From Rhodovarius crocodyli (GTDB lineage Bacteria > Pseudomonadota > Alphaproteobacteria > Acetobacterales > Acetobacteraceae), in contig NZ_SACL01000002.1 of the NCBI RefSeq assembly GCF_004005855.1, positions 590,453 through 654,452 of the forward strand: a DNA stretch of 64,000 nt, given 5' to 3'. Numbering within the stretch: the first letter of the stretch is position 1; each line of letters opens with the position of its first letter. The translations under genes and the position numbers were made by a program. The notes under the pieces were generated by a model. The model saw only the letters and a program-made list of their open reading frames with translations, made no database searches and was not told where the DNA came from. Below are positions 42,126-50,659 of the stretch, in pieces.

Positions 42126-43181
42126 ATGAGCCCAGTGCCCGTTCGGCTGAAGCACATCAGCCGGTTCAAAGATCGCCATGGCAAGACGCGACACTATTTG
42201 CGAGTGCCTGGATGCAAGCCAGTGGCGCTGCCTGGGGAGCCCGGCAGCCCGGAGTTCATGGACGCCTATCTCAATGGCGTGCGCACCGCATCGGCCAAGA
42301 AGCCCGGCGAAGGTAAGGTGCAAGCCGGAAGCCTCGATGCGGTCGCCATCAGCTTCTACCAATGCGACCTGTTTAAGGGCCTGCGTGCCAGCACCCAGGT
42401 TCAATACCGCCGCGTCATCGAGGATCTGCGACGGGACCATGGTGGCAAACCATTTGCGCTCCTAGACAAGCAGGGCACGAAGAAGCTGCTGGAGGAAAAG
42501 TCCGGTCGCCTAACGGCATACAACCGGCGCCTGCGCATGCTGAAGCTGATGGTGAAGCATGCCATGGATGACCTGGAGCTGCTCGATGAAGACCCCACCG
42601 AGGGCGTGACGCGAAAGAAGCATCAGGCGACCGGCTTCCGACCGTGGGATGAGGGACACATTGAGCAGTACCGGGCCCGGCACCCGAGCGGTACGACCGC
42701 CAGGCTGGCGCTCGAGCTACTGCTTAATGTGGGTCAGCGGCGCGGCGACACCGTGACAATCGGCCGCCAGCATTTGCGGGAAGGCGGTAGCAAGATCGGG
42801 CTGCGCCAGTCGAAGACCGGTGAGTGGGTGAATGTGCCGATTCTGCCGGACCTACAGCGAGAGCTAGCCCTGCTGCCCGCCACTCAGATGACGTTCCTGG
42901 AGGTGAACGGGCGGCCGCGTAGCGCGAACGGCTTCTACAACACCTTTCGTGACTGGTGCGCCCAGGCCGGGCTGGAAGCGGGGCTGGCGCCACATGGTCT
43001 GCGCAAGGCTTGCGGCCGGCGCTTGGCCGAGGCCGAGGGCAGCGCGCATATGATCATGGCCGTGCTGGGCCATCGAACCCTGGCCGAGGCGCAGAAGTAT
43101 TGCGACGACGTGAACCGCGCGAGGCTGGCAGAGCAGGGCATGGAGAAGGTGCGGGTAATGACGCGGCAGGGTGAAAAGTGA
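42126..43181 (+). CDS. int: Tyrosine site-specific integrase (351 aa)
   Basis: ATG at 42126 preferred over TTG at 42114. N-terminal arm/core-binding domain to about residue 165, then the catalytic domain with Arg205 (NVGQRRGD), Lys230 (RQSKTGEW), His290-x2-Arg293 (PHGLRKAC), His316 (VLGHRTL) and Tyr325 (EAQKYCDD), a complete active set. It ends 63 bp before attR and should recombine the tRNA-Glu tail repeats. Confidence 0.93.
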   Translation: MSPVPVRLKHISRFKDRHGKTRHYLRVPGCKPVALPGEPGSPEFMDAYLNGVRTASAKKPGEGKVQAGSLDAVAISFYQCDLFKGLRASTQVQYRRVIEDLRRDHGGKPFALLDKQGTKKLLEEKSGRLTAYNRRLRMLKLMVKHAMDDLELLDEDPTEGVTRKKHQATGFRPWDEGHIEQYRARHPSGTTARLALELLLNVGQRRGDTVTIGRQHLREGGSKIGLRQSKTGEWVNVPILPDLQRELALLPATQMTFLEVNGRPRSANGFYNTFRDWCAQAGLEAGLAPHGLRKACGRRLAEAEGSAHMIMAVLGHRTLAEAQKYCDDVNRARLAEQGMEKVRVMTRQGEK

Positions 43182-43244
43182 ACGCCCTTTCCAAACCTCA
43201 CTTCCAAACCTGGAAGGCTTTGCAGCGACTTCAACGGTTTGGAT

Positions 43245-43266
43245 GAGAGAGTGGTGACCCCTACGG
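43245..43266. repeat. attR: right copy of 22-bp direct repeat
   Basis: Identical to 704-725. Bases 43252-43266 are the 3' end of tRNA-Glu(CUC), so integration keeps the tRNA intact. Confidence 0.88.
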
Positions 43267-43327
43267 GACTCGAACCCGTGTTTGAGCCGTGAGAGGGCTC
43301 CGTCCTAGACCGCTAGACGAAGGGGCC
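43252..43327 (-). tRNA. tRNA-Glu (anticodon CUC)
   Basis: 76 nt including encoded CCA. Acceptor GGCCCCT pairs with AGGGGTC; anticodon stem GAGCC/GGCTC encloses loop CTCTCAC with anticodon CTC at 43293-43291; T arm ACGGGTTCGAGTCCCGT. It is the integration site of the prophage. Confidence 0.95.
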
Positions 43328-43342
43328 AGCGCGAGCCGGGTA

Positions 43343-43564
43343 TTAGTCCGGGCTGTTCGGATGCGCAAGCGGGGGGGTGCCATCTTCCTGCAATCGAGCG
43401 GCATTTCTTTCGCGATGCCCCGAGCCCGCGCCCACGCCCCGGCGGCAGGCATCGGAGCAATGGCGCACATTCTCCCAGTCCCGCGCCCATTTGCGGCGCC
43501 AGGCAAAGGGCCTTCCGCAAGCGGCACAGGGCTTTTCGGGCAGGTGCGGCTTGCGGTGCGCCAT
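43343..43564 (-). CDS. DUF2256 domain protein (73 aa)
   Basis: Begins [26 protein letters not shown] and continues [11 protein letters not shown]: the CxxC...C-x3-C zinc-ribbon of DUF2256. Overlaps the DUF6476 stop by one base. Function unknown. Confidence 0.8.
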   Translation of the reverse strand: MAHRKPHLPEKPCAACGRPFAWRRKWARDWENVRHCSDACRRGVGAGSGHRERNAARLQEDGTPPLAHPNSPD

Positions 43565-43845
43565 CAGCGCGTGGGCACGGCGCCGGCCCGGATCTCACCC
43601 GCGCGGCGGCCGGTGGCGGGGTCGATCAGCAGCACGCGGCTGCCCTCCGGCCCGTCGATCCACAGGGCCAGCCGGCCTTCGACGCCCGCCATGCCCATGA
43701 TGCGGTTGCCCGCGGGGATTTCCGCTGTCACATCAGCGGTGGGCGCGGCGCCACCCATCCGCTTCGCCAGCAGCACCACCAGCGTCACGGTGCCACCCAC
43801 CAGCAGCACGCCCATCACCACCACCAGACCATAGAGCGCCCGCAT
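43564..43845 (-). CDS. DUF6476 membrane-anchored protein (93 aa)
   Basis: One N-terminal membrane helix ([20 protein letters not shown]) and a small periplasmic beta domain ([20 protein letters not shown]). Alphaproteobacteria usually carry this gene divergent from an RluA gene, as here, where the two starts overlap. Confidence 0.75.
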   Translation of the reverse strand: MRALYGLVVVMGVLLVGGTVTLVVLLAKRMGGAAPTADVTAEIPAGNRIMGMAGVEGRLALWIDGPEGSRVLLIDPATGRRAGEIRAGAVPTR

Positions 43846-44816
43846 TGGCCGAAACCCCCACCATTCATGACATCCAGGCCCAGCCGGAACATGCCGGGCA
43901 GCGCGCGGACCGTTTCCTCGCGGATGCCATAGGTTCTTTGTCGCGCTCCCGCGTCAAGTCGCTGATGGAGACGGGGTGGGCCACGCGCGACGGGCAGCCG
44001 CTGACCGAGCCCGCGGAGCCCGTGCGCCCCGGCAGCCATTACCGGCTGAAGGTGCCGCCGCCGATTCCCGCCAAGCCCATCGCGCAGGACATCCCGCTGG
44101 AGATCCTGTTCGAGGACCGGCACCTGATCGTCATCAACAAGCCGGCGGGCCTAGTGGTGCACCCGGCGCCGGGCAATGCGGACGGCACGCTGGTGAACGC
44201 GCTGCTGGCCCATGCGGGGGAGGAACTGGAGGGAATCGGTGGCGAGGCGCGCCCCGGCATCGTCCACCGGCTGGACAAGGACACCTCCGGCGTCATGGTC
44301 GTGGCCAAGACCGAGCGCGCGCACCACGCGCTGTCGGAAGCCTTCGCCACGCGTGACCTCTCACGCGAGTACCTGGCCCTGTGCTGGGGCCTGCCGAGCC
44401 CGGCCGAGGGCGACATCGAGGGCGCGATCGGCCGCCACCCCACCGACCGCAAGCGCATGACCGTGGTGACCAAGGGCGGCAAGCACGCGCTGACGCATTA
44501 CTGGACCGAGCGCGCCTTCGGCACCGGCGCCGCCCTGCTGCGCTTGAAGCTGGCGACCGGGCGCACACATCAGATCCGGGTCCATCTTTCCCATATCGGG
44601 CATCCGCTGGTGGGCGACCCCGTTTATTTGCGACGCATCCCTTCCGCCGCGAGCGCGTTATCCAAGACGACGAAGGACACGCTGTTGTCCTTTCCCCGTC
44701 AGGCGCTCCATGCCGCCACGCTTGGATTCCGTCATCCGGTCTCGGGGGAGGCGCTGGCCTTCAGCGCGAAACTCCCGGAAGACCTGCAAATGTTACTGGA
44801 CGGTATCCAAGCGTAA
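43845..44816 (+). CDS. RluA-family 23S rRNA pseudouridine synthase
   Basis: 323 residues: S4 RNA-binding domain (residues about 15-75) and a catalytic domain with IVHRLDKDTSG, catalytic Asp144. RluD/RluC-type enzymes isomerise uridines in 23S rRNA. The only sensible start is TTG at 43845, whose T... A-strand codon coincides with the ATG of the divergent DUF6476 gene. Confidence 0.88.
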   Translation: MAETPTIHDIQAQPEHAGQRADRFLADAIGSLSRSRVKSLMETGWATRDGQPLTEPAEPVRPGSHYRLKVPPPIPAKPIAQDIPLEILFEDRHLIVINKPAGLVVHPAPGNADGTLVNALLAHAGEELEGIGGEARPGIVHRLDKDTSGVMVVAKTERAHHALSEAFATRDLSREYLALCWGLPSPAEGDIEGAIGRHPTDRKRMTVVTKGGKHALTHYWTERAFGTGAALLRLKLATGRTHQIRVHLSHIGHPLVGDPVYLRRIPSAASALSKTTKDTLLSFPRQALHAATLGFRHPVSGEALAFSAKLPEDLQMLLDGIQA

Positions 44817-44840
44817 TAAGACCTTTCCGGTCGGTTTTGG

Positions 44841-44869
44841 TTGCAACCGACGCCGCATTGCGGTATTAG
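44841..44869 (+). promoter_or_regulatory. Putative rpoH promoter
   Basis: TTGCAA (44841-44846) and TATTAG (44864-44869) with 17 bp between, in the 225-bp gap before rpoH. A 7-bp inverted repeat GTCGGTT/AACCGAC overlaps the -35. Weak consensus match. Confidence 0.35.
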
Positions 44870-45041
44870 AACATCACGGCAACCAGACCCGGGTGCCGCA
44901 TGGAACCCAAGGCCAGTACCTCGTCACTCCGTGACAGTGGCAGGCGGCCGGGTGGGCCCGGGGAAGGCAGCGCTGAGACCGCCGATGCATCATCCGCCGT
45001 CACGGGGAGGATGCCCGGCAACCAAGGAAGGAAGGTCGACT

Positions 45042-45923
45042 ATGGCTTCCCTCGCTATTCCGATGGCCCCTGAAGGCAACCTGTCGCGCTATCTTCAGGA
45101 CATCCGCAAGTTCCCGATGCTCAAGCCGGAGGAGGAACTCCAGCTTGCGCATGACTGGCGCGACAAGGGCGACGAAAACGCGGCTCACCGCCTCGTTACC
45201 TCGCACCTGCGTCTCGTCGCCAAGATCGCCATGGGCTACCGCGGTTATGGACTGCCGGTCGGTGAGCTCATCAGCGAAGGCAATGTCGGCATGATGCAGG
45301 CGGTGAAGCGGTTCGATCCGGACCGCGGCTTCCGTCTGGCCACCTACGCCATGTGGTGGATCCGCGCCGCCATTCAAGAATACATCCTTCACAGCTGGTC
45401 GCTGGTGAAGATGGGCACGACGGCCGCGCAGAAGAAGCTGTTCTTCAACCTGCGCCGCCTGAAGGGCCAGATGGCCGCGCTGGAGGAAGGCGATCTGCAG
45501 CCGGAGGTGGTCGAGAAGATCGCCACCACGCTGCAGGTGCCCGAGGCCGACGTGATCAGCATGAACCGCCGCCTCTCGGCGCCGGACAACAGCCTGAACG
45601 CCCCCATCCGCGCCGACAGCGAGGGTGAGTGGCAGGACTGGCTGGTGGACGACAGCGAGAGCCAGGAGGAGGAGCTGGCCGAGCGCGAGGACATGTCGAG
45701 CCGCAAGGCCCTGCTGGCCACCGCGCTGAAGACGTTGAACGAGCGTGAGCGTCACATCCTGATCGAACGCCGCCTGAAGGACGAGCCGACGACGCTGGAG
45801 GAGCTCTCGCAGCAGTACAACATCAGCCGCGAGCGCGTGCGCCAGATTGAGGTGCGCGCCTTCGAGAAGCTGCAGAAGAGCATGAAGCAGCAGGTTGATG
45901 CGCGGCGGCTTGAGCTGGCCTGA
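45042..45923 (+). CDS. rpoH: RNA polymerase sigma-32 factor
   Basis: ATG with AAGGAAGG upstream. 293 residues with sigma region 2 (LVTSHLRLVAKIAMGYRGYG; FRLATYAMWWIRAAIQEYIL), the RpoH box QKKLFFNLRR (residues 130-139), and region 4 HTH (LEELSQQYNISRERVRQIEV). It directs heat-shock transcription. A strong hairpin plus T-run follows the gene. Confidence 0.95.
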   Translation: MASLAIPMAPEGNLSRYLQDIRKFPMLKPEEELQLAHDWRDKGDENAAHRLVTSHLRLVAKIAMGYRGYGLPVGELISEGNVGMMQAVKRFDPDRGFRLATYAMWWIRAAIQEYILHSWSLVKMGTTAAQKKLFFNLRRLKGQMAALEEGDLQPEVVEKIATTLQVPEADVISMNRRLSAPDNSLNAPIRADSEGEWQDWLVDDSESQEEELAEREDMSSRKALLATALKTLNERERHILIERRLKDEPTTLEELSQQYNISRERVRQIEVRAFEKLQKSMKQQVDARRLELA

Positions 45924-45924
45924 T

Positions 45925-45948
45925 CTTCTTTTTCTGTAGAAAAAGAAG
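45925..45948. repeat. 24-bp perfect A/T-rich palindrome after rpoH
   Basis: CTTCTTTTTCT and its complement AGAAAAAGAAG separated by GT, starting two bases after the rpoH stop. A second palindrome of similar design lies at 46032-46053. Confidence 0.6.
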
Positions 45949-45970
45949 CAAAAAGACTTTTGACTGTTCG

Positions 45971-46012
45971 GCGCCGGGCGGGGAATGAACCTCCTGCCCG
46001 GCGCAACTTTTT
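45971..46012 (+). terminator. Intrinsic terminator of rpoH
   Basis: GCGCCGGGC (45971-45979) pairs with GCCCGGCGC (45996-46004), followed by AACTTTTTAG. Could also serve the convergent hpnL transcript. Confidence 0.65.
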
Positions 46013-46031
46013 AGCTGCCAAAAATTTTTTG

Positions 46032-46053
46032 GTTCTTTTTTATAAAAAAGAAC
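46032..46053. repeat. 22-bp A/T-rich palindrome between rpoH and hpnL
   Basis: GTTCTTTTTT and its complement around a central AT, six bases past the 3' end of hpnL on the convergent side. Confidence 0.55.
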
Positions 46054-46058
46054 ATCGT

Positions 46059-47012
46059 TTATTTCCCGCTTCTCTCCATCCACGCCCAGGCCGCCAGCCC
46101 CGGCAAAAACACCACCACATCCCGGAACCGCCGCGCCAGCCCCAGCGCCGCCCCCGCCGCCGGCGGCAGGCCCGCCAGCACCGCCAGGCCGACGAAGCCG
46201 GCTTCCTGGATGCCCAGCGCCCCCGGCACCAGGAAGGCCGCCGAGGACAGTGCCTGGATCAGCGCCTCGATCATCAGGGCGTCCGCCCAGCTGATCGGCA
46301 GGCCGAGCGCCCAGCCCGCCACCCAGATCTCCACCGCGCCCACCACCCAGGCCGCGAATTGCCAGACGGTGCACAGCACGGCCGCGCGCGGCCGGCGCCA
46401 CAGGCGGCGCATGTAGGTATCCAGCCGGCGCGTGCCCGCGGCCAGCCCCGCCAACCTGTCCTTGGCCAGGCCGTTCAGCACGTCGATGGCACGGCTGAGC
46501 CAGTTGGCGCGCATCGCCATGATGGTCGCGCCGGCCAGCAACAGCCCGGCCAGCGTGCCGAGCAGGATGGTGAGCCAGCCGACCACCGCGCCCCCGGCCG
46601 ACAGCAGTGCCAGCCCCAGCAGGGAGAACAGCATCTGCGAGATCATCGACAGTGCCAGGTCGGCCATCATGCTGCCGGCCGCCGCCGGGCCGCGCACGCC
46701 CCAGCGGCGCAGCAGCCGGAAGCAGACCACCTCGCCGCCGATACGGCCCACGGGCAGCAGGCCGTTGATGCTCTCGCGTATCCAGACCTGCAGCGTCATG
46801 CCGGGCAGGGAGGGGCGCTTGGCGCCAGGGATCAGCATGGCCCAGGCCTGGGCATTCACCGCCATGGGCAGCACATGGGCGAAGGCGACGAGGAACAGCG
46901 AGGCGCCGGCGCCGGCCAGCAGGGCAGAGACCTCCGCCCAATCCTGTTGCCACACCACCCAGACGGCGAAGCCGAGGCCCGCGACCGCCGCGATCAGGCC
47001 GATCCGGTTCAT
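46059..47012 (-). CDS. hpnL: Hopanoid-associated membrane protein HpnL
   Basis: ATG at 47012 overlaps the hpnK stop (ATGA). 317 residues with about eight hydrophobic helices and the LPG-synthase/UPF0104 flippase-like pattern (IRESINGLLPVGRIGGEVVC; LVPGALGIQEAGFVGLAVLA). Together with hpnIJK this identifies HpnL, a putative hopanoid transporter. Long frames extending past 47012 or antisense are shadow. Confidence 0.82.
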   Translation of the reverse strand: MNRIGLIAAVAGLGFAVWVVWQQDWAEVSALLAGAGASLFLVAFAHVLPMAVNAQAWAMLIPGAKRPSLPGMTLQVWIRESINGLLPVGRIGGEVVCFRLLRRWGVRGPAAAGSMMADLALSMISQMLFSLLGLALLSAGGAVVGWLTILLGTLAGLLLAGATIMAMRANWLSRAIDVLNGLAKDRLAGLAAGTRRLDTYMRRLWRRPRAAVLCTVWQFAAWVVGAVEIWVAGWALGLPISWADALMIEALIQALSSAAFLVPGALGIQEAGFVGLAVLAGLPPAAGAALGLARRFRDVVVFLPGLAAWAWMERSGK

Positions 47013-47836
47013 GCGCCCAGCATGGCCCGGTAGCCGCCGCGCGGGGTGCCCGCCATGGCGGCGATCACGCGCGGGTCGGTCAGGGCGGCGAGCTCCGCGC
47101 GATAGCGGTAGCCGGGCGCGCCGCCCGGCACATCGTCGCGGGTGGCGGGGTGGAAATACAGCTCCGTCACGCCACCCTTGATGCGGGGCAGGGCGGACAG
47201 CAGGCGCTCGGCGGTGAAGGCGCCGGACCAGTGCAGCCCCACCACCCGGTCGGCGGCCGCAAGGCCCAGGCGGGTGGCGCGGCGGCGCAGGCGCTCGCAC
47301 CAGGCATGGGTGATGCCGTTGGACCAGTGCACGCGGCCGCCCACGGTCGCGGGTTCCTCATCCGGCAGGCGGATGCAGGGGATGCCCTCGGCGACGGCCA
47401 CTTCCATCAGCACGGCCGCGATGGCGGGGTGCAGGTGATAGTGCTTGTGGCTGTTGATGTGATCGGGCGTGAGGCCGGTGTCGCGGAAGCGCGCCATCTG
47501 GGCCGCGACCTCGGCGCGCAGTTCGCCGCGCGCCGCCCCTGAAAGCGCCAGGGTAAGCCCCATCCGCGCCATGTCGTCCCGGAAGCGGCCATTGGGTTGG
47601 GTCAGGGAGGGGATCTGCGCGGGCGGCAGCACCGGCACACCGTCGGTCAGCACCACATGCAGCCCCACGGCCAGATACGGGTTGCGGCGGGCCAGACGCA
47701 CCGCCTCATCATGCCCCGGGCTGCCCACCATCAGCGAAGCCGCCGACAGCACCCCGTCATTATGCGCCTGCTCGATGGCCTCGTTCACCGAGGCATCGAG
47801 GCCGAGGTCATCCGCGTTGACGATGAAGCGGCGCAT
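47009..47836 (-). CDS. hpnK: Hopanoid biosynthesis deacetylase HpnK (YdjC-like)
   Basis: ATG at 47836 (MRRFIVNADDLGLDASVNEA). The NADD motif, HINSHKHYHLHPAI and the 'GLHVVLTDG' segment are those of YdjC/ChbG-type N-deacetylases (metal-binding Asp and His). In the hopanoid pathway HpnK deacetylates the GlcNAc-hopanoid formed by HpnI. A strong intrinsic terminator sits only 19 bp before the start codon. Confidence 0.88.
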   Translation of the reverse strand: MRRFIVNADDLGLDASVNEAIEQAHNDGVLSAASLMVGSPGHDEAVRLARRNPYLAVGLHVVLTDGVPVLPPAQIPSLTQPNGRFRDDMARMGLTLALSGAARGELRAEVAAQMARFRDTGLTPDHINSHKHYHLHPAIAAVLMEVAVAEGIPCIRLPDEEPATVGGRVHWSNGITHAWCERLRRRATRLGLAAADRVVGLHWSGAFTAERLLSALPRIKGGVTELYFHPATRDDVPGGAPGYRYRAELAALTDPRVIAAMAGTPRGGYRAMLGA

Positions 47837-47854
47837 CCCACCCCCCAACAAAAA

Positions 47855-47879
47855 CGGCCCGATGCGCTGCATCGGGCCG
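47855..47879 (-). terminator. Intrinsic terminator between hpnJ and hpnK
   Basis: An 11-bp perfect stem (47855-47865 with 47869-47879), loop of three bases, then GTTTTTGTT on the minus strand (complement of 47846-47854). It leaves no room for a promoter before hpnK. Confidence 0.7.
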
Positions 47880-47910
47880 GGAGCGCAAAGCGCGACCGCG
47901 CCCAGACTGA

Positions 47911-47978
47911 CCTCAGGCCAGGCGCCACCGGCGCGGCGCGCAAGCCAAGCCGCCGGATGGCGGCGCCGGCGCCTGAGG
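47911..47978. repeat. Large imperfect GC hairpin downstream of hpnJ
   Basis: CCTCAGG...GGCGCC...CCGGCGC (47911-47934) is complementary to 47963-47978. With the terminator at 47855 it fills the 150-bp hpnJ-hpnK gap. Confidence 0.5.
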
Positions 47979-47987
47979 CATCAAAAA

Positions 47988-49424
47988 TCAGGCCGCCTTG
48001 GCGGCCGTCTTGCGCTCCTTGAGGAAGCGGAAGAACTCCACGCCCTCACGCAGGCGGCGCACCAGCATCTGCCGGTCGCGCACCATCTCACCGCAGATCG
48101 AGGCGATCTTGGGCACGCGGAAGTAGAACTTCCGGTAGAATTCCTCGACCGCCTTGAAGATTTCCTCATGCGAGAGGTGCGGGTAGTGCAGCGGCGCGAT
48201 CTGCACGCCGTGCGCGTCCACGTATTCGGTGTGGGCCGTGTCCAGCCAGCCTTCCTTCTCCGCCTGGTTCCACAGGTAGGTGCCGGGATAGGGCGCGGCC
48301 AGGCTGACCTGGATGGTGTGCGGGTTGGTCTCGATCGCGAACTTGATCGTTTCCTGGATGGTCTCGCGCGTCTCGCCGGGCAGGCCCACGATGAAGGTGC
48401 CGTGGATGGCGATGCCGAGCTCGTGGCAGTCCTTGGTGAACTGCCGCGCGACTTCGACGCGCATGCCCTTCTTGATGTTGTGCAGGATCTGCTGGTTGCC
48501 GCTCTCGTAGCCGACCAGCAGCAGGCGCAACCCGTTCTCGCGCATCACCTTCAGGCTCGCGTAGGGAACGTTCGCCTTGGCGTTGCAGGACCAGGTGACG
48601 CCCAGCTTGCCCAGCTCCTTCGCGATGGCTTCCGCGCGCGGCAGGTCATCGGTGAAGGTGTCGTCGTCGAAGAACAGCTCCTGCATCTCGGGGAAGTTCG
48701 CCAGGATGTACTTCACCTCGGCGATCACATGTTCCACCGAGCGCGTGCGGTAGCGATGCCCGCCCACCGTCTGCGGCCACAGGCAGAAGGTGCAGCGGCT
48801 CTTGCAGCCGCGGCCGGTGTAGAAGCTGACGTAGGGGTGCTTCAGGTAGCCGATGAAGTACTTCTTCCAGTCCAGGTCGCGCTTGTAGACCTCGGACACG
48901 AAGGGAAGGCTGTCCATGTCCTCCAGCACTTCGCGGTCGTCGTTGTGCACGATCAGGCCATCGGCGGTGCGGTAGGACAGGCCCTTGATGGTCGCCCAAT
49001 CCAGCCCCTCGGCCACGTCCTTGATGGTGAAGTCGAAGTCGTTGCGGGCCACCCAGTCGATCACCGGGGCATCGCGCAGCGATTCATCGGGCTGCACGGC
49101 CACCTTGGCGCCGATCAGGCCGATCTTCAGGTTCGGATTAGCCTGCTTCAGCATCTCCGCCACCTTCACGTCCGACGCGAAGGAGGGGGTGGAGGTGTGC
49201 ATCACGCACAGGTCGAAATCATTCGCCTGCGGCAGGATGTCCCCCATGGTGATGCCGTGCGGCGGCGCGTCGATCAGCTTGCTGCCGGGCACGAGGGCCG
49301 CGGGCTGGGCCAGCCAGGTCGGGAACCAGAAGCTCTTGATCTCCCGCCGGGCCTGGTAACGGGCGCCGGCGCCGCCGTCGAACCCGTCAAAGGTGGGGGC
49401 CTGGAGAAAGAGGGTGCGCATCAT
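47988..49424 (-). CDS. hpnJ: Hopanoid cyclitol-ether radical SAM enzyme HpnJ
   Basis: 478 residues: N-terminal cobalamin-binding-like domain (FDLCVMHTSTPSFASDVKVA), then the radical SAM cluster motif Cys207-x3-Cys211-x2-Cys214 (GRGCKSRCTFC). By family knowledge it converts the ribosyl/glucosaminyl side chain to the bacteriohopanetetrol cyclitol ether. Confidence 0.92.
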   Translation of the reverse strand: MMRTLFLQAPTFDGFDGGAGARYQARREIKSFWFPTWLAQPAALVPGSKLIDAPPHGITMGDILPQANDFDLCVMHTSTPSFASDVKVAEMLKQANPNLKIGLIGAKVAVQPDESLRDAPVIDWVARNDFDFTIKDVAEGLDWATIKGLSYRTADGLIVHNDDREVLEDMDSLPFVSEVYKRDLDWKKYFIGYLKHPYVSFYTGRGCKSRCTFCLWPQTVGGHRYRTRSVEHVIAEVKYILANFPEMQELFFDDDTFTDDLPRAEAIAKELGKLGVTWSCNAKANVPYASLKVMRENGLRLLLVGYESGNQQILHNIKKGMRVEVARQFTKDCHELGIAIHGTFIVGLPGETRETIQETIKFAIETNPHTIQVSLAAPYPGTYLWNQAEKEGWLDTAHTEYVDAHGVQIAPLHYPHLSHEEIFKAVEEFYRKFYFRVPKIASICGEMVRDRQMLVRRLREGVEFFRFLKERKTAAKAA

Positions 49425-49504
49425 CCGCTAAGATACCTTCAGCAAGTCCGGGAGGGTTTGGGCGAAGCCGCCAGGAAGCTCAAGTGGCTTCTTCGCCATG
49501 TCCT

Positions 49505-50632
49505 TCAACCCGGCTTCATACGACCATCCGCGCCGATACGGAAGCGTTCGCTGCCCCAGGCCACCCGGCCGGGCCACAGCCCCGCCAGCCAGACCGCGAA
49601 GGAAAGCGCATCGCGCAGCGGCACCCAGGCGGGGCGGGGCGCCAGCCCCAGGGCCCGGTCGATCCAGGCCGTGGCCGAGAGGCGCATGGCCAGCGACAGC
49701 CCAAAAGCCCCGGCGATCCAGGGGTTTTCCGGCGCCAGGACCAGGGCCAGCAGCGCCCAGGGCAGGGGGTGGGTCAGGCCGAGGCCCAGATAGCCCCAGG
49801 GGTTGAGCAGCCTGACCGTGCGCGCCCAGCGCAGCTCATGCCGCCACAGGCCGGGCAGGGCGGCCTCATGCATCACATGGGCGGGAAGCTCGTCGGCCAG
49901 CACGACCTTGAGCCCCAGCCCGCGCACCGCCACGCCCAGCGCGTGGTCGTCGGCCAGCAGGTCCAGGAAGGCCTCGAATCCGCCCAGTCGCTCCAGCGTC
50001 TCGGCGCGCAGGGCCATGGTGGCGCCGTAGCAGCCATGGGCCTGGCCGAGCGATTCCCCCAAGGCGGCGCTCGGCAGGAAGTGCCAGTCCACCTGCAGCG
50101 CGGTCAGGCGGGAGAAGAAGCCCCCATCCGCCGGCACGCCCCGGTACAGGCAGGTGACGAGGCCCACGGAGGGATCGGCCAGCGGCGCCGTCACGGCCGT
50201 CAGCCATCGCGCAGAGACCCGCATATCCGCGTCCACCACCGCCAGCACGGGGTGTGCGGCCTCTCGCGCCAGGTGCACCAGCTGCGACACCTTGCGATTC
50301 GCCCCCAGCACGGCACCGCCCTGGTGCAGCCGGGCCGGCGGGCAGAAGCGCGCGGCGACCGGCACGGCGGCATCGCCAGGGTCGGCCACGGCCATCAGCA
50401 GCTCATGCGGGGCGGTGTGGGCCTGGTCCAGGTGGCTCGCGATATTGGCGTCCAGCCCCGGCTCCGCGCCATAGAGCGGCTTGAGGATGGAGGCGGCCAG
50501 CATCGGCCCCTCGGGCGCGCCCCCGGGCGGCTGCGCGGCGGCCAGGCGCGAAACGGCGCGCGCCGCCAGCATGCCCTGAACCGCCGCCGCGATGCCCAGC
50601 AGCGCGAAGAATGCGGCAACCGCTGTCAGCAT
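49505..50632 (-). CDS. hpnI: Hopanoid glycosyltransferase HpnI
   Basis: 375-residue GT2 enzyme: N-terminal membrane helix, Asp motifs VLAVVDADMRVSARW and LLADDHALG, and the WRHELRWARTVR motif typical of ceramide-glucosyltransferase-like HpnI, then C-terminal membrane helices. It transfers GlcNAc to bacteriohopanetetrol. Its start is 27 bp from the divergent mlaA start, so the two promoters must overlap. Confidence 0.88.
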   Translation of the reverse strand: MLTAVAAFFALLGIAAAVQGMLAARAVSRLAAAQPPGGAPEGPMLAASILKPLYGAEPGLDANIASHLDQAHTAPHELLMAVADPGDAAVPVAARFCPPARLHQGGAVLGANRKVSQLVHLAREAAHPVLAVVDADMRVSARWLTAVTAPLADPSVGLVTCLYRGVPADGGFFSRLTALQVDWHFLPSAALGESLGQAHGCYGATMALRAETLERLGGFEAFLDLLADDHALGVAVRGLGLKVVLADELPAHVMHEAALPGLWRHELRWARTVRLLNPWGYLGLGLTHPLPWALLALVLAPENPWIAGAFGLSLAMRLSATAWIDRALGLAPRPAWVPLRDALSFAVWLAGLWPGRVAWGSERFRIGADGRMKPG

Positions 50633-50659
50633 CGCCGATCCATCCTATAAAGCGGTTCC

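Larger units (their letters stand above)
704..43266. mobile_element. Temperate siphovirus-like prophage integrated in tRNA-Glu(CUC)
   Basis: The element is bounded by the 22-bp repeats. It carries a tyrosine integrase 64 bp from attR, an excisionase-like protein, a cI/cro switch, primase and helicase, large and small terminase, portal, protease-capsid fusion, a tail module with tape measure, holin and endolysin. No head or tail gene is visibly broken, so it could be inducible. The late module is transcribed leftward and ends at the endolysin (5753). The 5 kb between the endolysin and attL is lower in GC and holds non-structural cargo, probably lysogenic-conversion genes. That this cargo belongs to the phage rests on the att repeats. 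Confidence 0.9.
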
